Assembly: GCA_964415255.1 (NCBI GenBank)
Contig: CAYQAC010000186.1
Coordinates: 1 to 9,584 of the forward strand
Reading direction: 5' to 3'
From: JAHBVY01 sp964415255
Lineage (GTDB): Bacteria > Myxococcota_A > Polyangia > Polyangiales > Polyangiaceae
Length of the DNA: 9,584 bases
The position numbers and the translations under genes are program-made. The notes under the pieces were generated by a model, which made no database searches, was not told the origin of the DNA, and worked only from the letters and a program-made list of their open reading frames with translations. Below are positions 5,443 to 9,584 of this stretch, piece by piece (within the stretch, counting starts at the first letter, position 1; each line of letters begins with the position of its first letter).

Positions 5443-8393
5443 CGATGCTCTCGACCTCCGACTTCGGCGCGTTCCACGCGGCCGTGCATGGCGGCAAGCA
5501 GCCCTTCGCGTGGCAACAGCGCCTGCTCGAGAAGATCGTCGCCGACAAGGCCTGGCCGCGCTTACTCGACCTGCCGACCGGCGCGGGCAAGACGACGTGC
5601 ATCGACGTCGCGCTGTTCGCGCTCGCGCTCGACGCGACGAACGACGACGAGCAGCGATGGTGCCCAAGGCGCATCGCGATGGTCGTGGACCGCCGCATCG
5701 TCGTCGATCAGGTCGCCGAGCGCGGTCGCAAGCTCTTGAGCGCGTTGATGACCAGCAGCGATGCTGTGGTCGTCGAGGTCGCCGAACGACTGCGCTCGCT
5801 GACCCGCACTGGCGAAGAGCCGCTTGGCGTCTTCACGCTGCGCGGGGGCATGCCGAAGGACGACGGCTGGGCGCGCACGCCCGACCAGCCGCTTGTCATC
5901 GCATCGACGGTCGATCAGGTCGGCTCGCGGATGCTCATTCAGGGTTACGGCGTGAGCCAGGGCATGAAGCCGGTCCACGCCGGCCTGCTCGCGAACGACA
6001 CGCTGCTGCTCCTCGATGAGGTGCATCTGTCGGAGCCGTTCCGACAGACGCTCGACCAGCTCGCACGTCTTCGCACCCGGTTCTCGGGTAACGGTTTGAG
6101 GACGCGCTGCTCGCACGCGTTCCTCTCGGCCACGCCCGGTGGTGGACAGGAGCTCCCCTTCACGCTGATCGATGACGAGAAAAGAGCCGACTCGCCGCTC
6201 GGACCCCGCCTGCACGCCAGCAAGCTCGCGCGCCTCGTCGAGGTGGACGATCGCACCGCGCTGGAGAAGGCGTGCGTCGATCAGGCGAAGGACCTGCTCG
6301 AACGCCATCGAACCATCTCCGTGGTCGTCAACCGTCTCGCGAGCGCGGCTGTCATCGCGCGGCAGCTCGCCGAGATTCTGGGCCAAGATGCGCTCGTCAC
6401 GCTGCTCACGGGGCGCATGCGTCCACTCGACCGAGATGACGTGCTGCGCGAGCTGCGGCCCGCGGTGCAAACGGGCCGCGAACGAAGCGATGACAGCCCG
6501 AAGCGCGTCATCGTCGGTACGCAGTGCATCGAGGCAGGCGCGGACTTCGACTTCGATGCGCTGGTCACCGAGGCTGCGAGCCTCGACAGCCTGAGGCAGC
6601 GCTTCGGCCGCGTGGATCGCCTCGGCAGGTATGGTCAGGCCGAAGGAGTGATCGTCTGGGACACTCGCGCGACGTTGAAGGAAGAACTCAAGCGACGCGG
6701 TGATCCGAAGAAGCCTCCGTCGAGCGCGGATATCGATCCAATCTACGACAAGGCGCTCGTCGAGACGGCAAAGTGGTTCAAAAAGAAAGTGACTGCGCGT
6801 CGGCCCACCGTCGACTTCGGCGTCCTCGCCCTCGACGTTCCTACCGGCGATGACTTGGCGAAGTTGCTCGCGCCGAAGCTCAGCGCCCCGACGTTGCTCC
6901 CGGCGTACCTCGACCTCTGGGCGCAGACCTCGCCCGCGCCGAGCCAGCTCCCTGATGTGAGCCTCTGGCTGCACGGACCGGCTTCAGGTCCGGCTGACGT
7001 GCAGGTCGTCTGGCGCGCCGACCTCACGGAAGATGTGCTCCAGCGCGAGGACGTCGAGGCTGCGACAGCGATCGTGGCGGCGGTGCGGCCTTCGAGCCTC
7101 GAAGCCATGTCGCTGCCGTTCGTCACCGCGCGGGCTTGGCTCGCGAACCAGACGGTGCGAGAACTTGGCGACACAGAGGGCGCGACGCCCGACGACAGCG
7201 ATGAGCCAGAATCGTCGGGACGACGTGCGCTCCGGTGGCGGGGTGACGAGAGCGAGATCGTCGACGCGACGAGCTTGAAGCCCGGTCACACGATCGTCGT
7301 GCCTGCGAGCTATGGCGGCATCCGCAGCGGCTGCTTCGACGCCACGTCGACCGAGCCGGTCAGCGACCGCGCTGAGCAGGCGGGATTGTTCGGGCGCGCG
7401 CACCCCGTGCTTCGGCTGCATCCCCTCGTCATCGAGCAGCTCGGGCTGTCACTGCCGCTCGACGAAGTGGACGAAGCTAGGGCGGCTCTCGCTCGTCTAT
7501 CCTCGAGCAGCGACTGGCCAACGTGGAAACGCTTGTGGGCCGAGAGTCTCGCCAGGGGGCGTGCCTCGTTCGTCGTGCCTGGCGATCCATCGTGGACCGT
7601 GCTTGAGGCGAAGCGTGTTCCCATCGCCGACCTTCGGCGCGTGCTTCAACCCGAAGAGACGCTCGAGGACGGCGTGGAGCTCACCACCGACGGTGACGAC
7701 TCGTTCTGCGCAGGGCGCGCGGTCTCGCTCTCCGAGCACAGCGCTGACGTCGAGACGTTCGCGCGCGAGTACGCGACTCGCTGTGGTCTCGGCACATGGC
7801 TTGCCGAGCACGTCGCGCTCGCAGCGTGGCTGCACGACATCGGCAAGGCCGATCGTCGCTTCCAGCTCATGCTCCGAGGAGGGAGCGAGGTTGAGTACTT
7901 CAAGGACGAGACACCCTGGGCGAAGTCGACGATGCCGCCGGGAGCGAAAGAGCAGCGCCGCCTCGCGCGGCTGCGGAGCGGCTATCCCGGTGGCGGATAC
8001 CTCCATGCCGTCCAGTCGGTGGCGATGCTGCACGGACAATTGGACGCGCTGAAGGAACGCCTGAAGAAGGTAGACGCTGGGAAGGCCCCTGATCTCGACC
8101 TCGTGCTCCACCTCGTCGCCAGCCACCACGGGGAGTGTCGACCCTTCGCGCCTGCCCTCATCGACGTCAGCCCCGTCGACGTGTCGCTCAACGACCATGA
8201 GAGCAAGACGTTCGGCAAGATTGACTTCGCCGCGACGCCCTCGAACAACGGCTTGCACAAGCTGAACTCCCCGCTCGCCGACCGGTTCTGGGGCCTGGTC
8301 GCGAAGTACGGCTGGCAGGAGCTGTGCTGGCTTGAGGCGATCCTTCGCCTCGCCGATCACCGCGCGAGCGAAGAGGAGCAATCGACGCCATGA
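5439..8393 (+). CDS. cas3: Cas3 helicase-nuclease with C-terminal HD domain (type I-G)
   Basis: A 984-residue effector that unwinds and degrades target DNA recruited by Cascade. The superfamily 2 helicase comes first: Walker A PTGAGKT (46-52), Walker B DEVH (193-196), SAT (230-232), a motif V-like VGTQCIEAGADFD (359-371) and motif VI QRFGRVDR (387-394). The HD nuclease lies at the C-terminus: His767, the His799-Asp800 pair in WLHDIGKAD, His856, His896-His897 and Asp973 in RLADHRAS, so all expected metal ligands are present and the enzyme looks intact. HD after the helicase is the type I-G arrangement, the reverse of most Cas3 proteins. The first of two near-adjacent ATGs (5439) is preceded by GGAGG at 4 bases; the second, at 5445, is an alternative. 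It overlaps the csb2 and csb3-like genes by 4 bases each. Confidence 0.94.
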   Translation: MTMLSTSDFGAFHAAVHGGKQPFAWQQRLLEKIVADKAWPRLLDLPTGAGKTTCIDVALFALALDATNDDEQRWCPRRIAMVVDRRIVVDQVAERGRKLLSALMTSSDAVVVEVAERLRSLTRTGEEPLGVFTLRGGMPKDDGWARTPDQPLVIASTVDQVGSRMLIQGYGVSQGMKPVHAGLLANDTLLLLDEVHLSEPFRQTLDQLARLRTRFSGNGLRTRCSHAFLSATPGGGQELPFTLIDDEKRADSPLGPRLHASKLARLVEVDDRTALEKACVDQAKDLLERHRTISVVVNRLASAAVIARQLAEILGQDALVTLLTGRMRPLDRDDVLRELRPAVQTGRERSDDSPKRVIVGTQCIEAGADFDFDALVTEAASLDSLRQRFGRVDRLGRYGQAEGVIVWDTRATLKEELKRRGDPKKPPSSADIDPIYDKALVETAKWFKKKVTARRPTVDFGVLALDVPTGDDLAKLLAPKLSAPTLLPAYLDLWAQTSPAPSQLPDVSLWLHGPASGPADVQVVWRADLTEDVLQREDVEAATAIVAAVRPSSLEAMSLPFVTARAWLANQTVRELGDTEGATPDDSDEPESSGRRALRWRGDESEIVDATSLKPGHTIVVPASYGGIRSGCFDATSTEPVSDRAEQAGLFGRAHPVLRLHPLVIEQLGLSLPLDEVDEARAALARLSSSSDWPTWKRLWAESLARGRASFVVPGDPSWTVLEAKRVPIADLRRVLQPEETLEDGVELTTDGDDSFCAGRAVSLSEHSADVETFAREYATRCGLGTWLAEHVALAAWLHDIGKADRRFQLMLRGGSEVEYFKDETPWAKSTMPPGAKEQRRLARLRSGYPGGGYLHAVQSVAMLHGQLDALKERLKKVDAGKAPDLDLVLHLVASHHGECRPFAPALIDVSPVDVSLNDHESKTFGKIDFAATPSNNGLHKLNSPLADRFWGLVAKYGWQELCWLEAILRLADHRASEEEQSTP

Positions 8394-9316
8394 ACTCGCT
8401 ATCGCTTGCCGGAATCGATGGGCAGCACCTCTGGGGCTTCCTCACCGTGCTCGGCTCGTTGTCTTTGCTCGATGAGCACGCGCGTGAAAATTCCTACGAC
8501 TCTCCGCGCCTCGCGTTCCAGGAGGATGGTACGGCGGTGCTGCAGAGCCCGGTCGCACGAGAGCATCTCGCAGAGGTGTTGCTCGCCAAGCTGAAGGCCC
8601 TGCAGCCGTATCTCGATAGCAACCTTGCGAACATCAACAAGCCCTCAGACTTCACGAGGTCGAGCTACGAGGCGATCGCGCTCGCAAGCGTTGCCCCGAC
8701 CGCAGTCGATCTGCTTGCTGGCCTGGCCTGCGTCGTCGGTGAAGAACCATCCGAATCCACGTTGTGTGCGGCGAACGGGGCAAGTCATCAGAACCTCGTT
8801 CAGTCCATGCGCGACGTGCTCAAGCTGGTAGAAGCGGAGCACATCGAGAAGGCTCTGTTTTCGACGTGGACGTACTCGTTCCAGTTGCCCAAGAAGGGTG
8901 AGGGCAAGCAGATTCGTGACCGACTTCAACTCGGCAACAGGAATCCCACTCTTCGCCTCGATCCGTCCGACGAGCGGCTCTACGCGCTTAGACTCTCCAA
9001 TCCGACGACGACCGACGACTTTTCGACCGAGCTTGGCGCGCAGGCACTTGCCATCCCCGCATTCGCCTTGTTGCCAGTTGTTCCCAGCAAGCAGCCGGTC
9101 ACGGTCGCGTCGAAGCGTTCGCGCCAGCGAGTCACGTTCTCCTGGATGCTATGGAACATCCCAGCGACGCTGCGCACCGTGCGCTCGCTGGCATGGGCGA
9201 GCGTAGGGCGGCCGAATGAGCAGCGCGAACGAGGCGTCTTCGCGGCATTCAGTGCGGATCGTATTTCTGGAGCGAAGGGCAAGCTCTCGTTCGCCCCATC
9301 GCAAGGCGTGTGGTGA
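8390..9316 (+). CDS. csb3: Type I-G Cas8-like large subunit (Csb3-like)
   Basis: A 308-residue protein in the cas8 position of a type I-G operon, where the large subunit recognises the PAM and recruits Cas3. The size fits the short Csb3 form (cas8u2) rather than the much longer Csx17. The N-terminus, GIDGQHLWGFLTVLGSLSLL (8-27), is a helical opening used by Cas8-like proteins. The best signature is NPTLRLDPSDERLYALRLSN (185-204) followed by AQALAIPAFALLPVVP (217-232), matching the 'D-P-x-x-x-x-R-x-x-A-L-R' and 'G-x-x-x-L-A-x-x-x-x-x-L-x-P' pattern I associate with Csb3. The ATG at 8390 overlaps the cas3 stop (ATGA) and AAGAGGAG lies about 11 bases upstream. Its codons look less GC-rich than those of the flanking phage genes. 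Identity as Csb3 rather than another small Cas8 is likely but was judged by eye. Confidence 0.77.
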   Translation: MNSLSLAGIDGQHLWGFLTVLGSLSLLDEHARENSYDSPRLAFQEDGTAVLQSPVAREHLAEVLLAKLKALQPYLDSNLANINKPSDFTRSSYEAIALASVAPTAVDLLAGLACVVGEEPSESTLCAANGASHQNLVQSMRDVLKLVEAEHIEKALFSTWTYSFQLPKKGEGKQIRDRLQLGNRNPTLRLDPSDERLYALRLSNPTTTDDFSTELGAQALAIPAFALLPVVPSKQPVTVASKRSRQRVTFSWMLWNIPATLRTVRSLAWASVGRPNEQRERGVFAAFSADRISGAKGKLSFAPSQGVW

Positions 9317-9323
9317 GCCCTCA

Positions 9324-9584
9324 TCACGCCGCTCCGATCGGCGTGGGACGCACGTAGAGCGCGAGGAGAGCGTCGATCTCCGGGTCGCCGGTGAGGCTCG
9401 CTGAGCTCGCGGCCTTCGCGGGGTCCAGCTTGTACGCTTGGTCTCGCGTTCGCTCTTCGATGATGCGCCAACGGCTGCGCGCCTCGAACGAGGCGTCGTC
9501 GGTGAGCGGCGCCATAGAGCGCAGGACCAGGAGCATCGTCGCGCGGCGGATCGCGGGCGGCGTGCGCCCCGTGGGCGTGCCGTC
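9324..9584 (-). CDS. Phage head-tail connector-like protein, C-terminal part (partial, runs off right edge)
   Basis: The frame is open from the right edge (9584) to tandem TGA stops at 9326-9321, giving 86 visible residues; the start lies outside the window. The pattern PPAIRRATMLLVLRSM (about 9-24), a charged middle, then LTGDPEIDALLALYVRP near the C-terminus resembles the gp6-like / phage head-tail connector family, in which an 'A-I-x-x-A-x-x-x-L-V' helix and a terminal 'D-P-x-I-x-x-L-L-x-x-Y' occur. Such proteins bind below the portal and sit just before the neck and tail-completion genes. Here it lies just after the cas operon and points the same way as the left-hand phage genes. TGATG at 9326-9322 would couple it to a following gene, which is now separated from it by the cas operon. 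Confidence 0.55.
   Translation of the reverse strand, partial: DGTPTGRTPPAIRRATMLLVLRSMAPLTDDASFEARSRWRIIEERTRDQAYKLDPAKAASSASLTGDPEIDALLALYVRPTPIGAA
9325..9345 (+). terminator. Perfect 7-bp stem-loop after the cas operon
   Basis: CACGCCG (9325-9331) pairs exactly with CGGCGTG (9339-9345) around a 7-base loop, nine bases after the csb3 stop. No T-run follows, so it would be a GC-type terminator or stabilising hairpin for the cas mRNA, located inside the end of the convergent connector gene. Confidence 0.35.

Larger units (their letters stand above)
2432..9323 (+). other. Type I-G cas effector cassette nested in a phage structural gene run
   Basis: About 6.9 kb holding four + strand cas genes and nothing else, bounded on both sides by - strand genes that look like consecutive phage morphogenesis genes. 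The cassette has effector and nuclease genes only. The right-hand phage gene ends seven bases after the csb3 stop, and the left-hand phage gene starts 120 bases before csb1. The borders given are the gene-free edges; no target-site duplication, integrase or transposase marks exact ends. Confidence 0.55.

Noticed and set aside
5562..6974. 470-codon - strand open frame
   Set aside because: It is antisense to the cas3 helicase motifs and shows typical GC-rich shadow composition.

Overview
The window is high-GC DNA, roughly two-thirds G+C by eye, with two gene sets on opposite strands. On the + strand, 2552..9316, is a compact four-gene type I-G (formerly I-U) CRISPR-Cas effector operon in the order csb1 (cas7), csb2 (cas5-cas6 fusion), cas3 (helicase with a C-terminal HD nuclease) and a csb3-like cas8. 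Every junction overlaps by 1 or 4 bases. No cas1, cas4-cas1 fusion, cas2 or CRISPR array is visible.

On the - strand, on both sides of the cas operon, are genes that look like one run of tailed-phage morphogenesis genes. To the right (9584 to 9324) is the C-terminal part of a protein resembling a head-tail connector. To the left, reading leftward from 2431, are a probable neck or head-closure protein, a small secreted Cys-rich protein, a protein with an HExxH zinc-protease motif, an HK97-gp10 / Mu-gpG-like tail-completion protein, and a protein starting with an IPT/TIG domain that runs off the left edge. The first four left-hand genes are coupled by 4-base overlaps or a 3-base gap, as in a phage late operon.

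The simplest reading is that the cas operon is cargo inserted, in the opposite orientation, between two consecutive virion genes of a phage or prophage. The effector genes would form a crRNA-guided Cascade (Cas7 backbone, Cas5/Cas6 fusion that processes and caps the crRNA, Cas8 large subunit) that recruits Cas3 to degrade DNA. Without adaptation genes or an array here, guides must come from elsewhere in the phage or from the host chromosome.

The host is probably a Myxococcota / deltaproteobacterial-type bacterium. This rests on the GC content, the Cys-rich secreted protein of a style common there, and the TIG domain; it is an inference, not a demonstration. There is no gene-free stretch over 300 bases: the only real intergenic space is about 120 bases at 2432..2551, between the divergent phage and cas genes.
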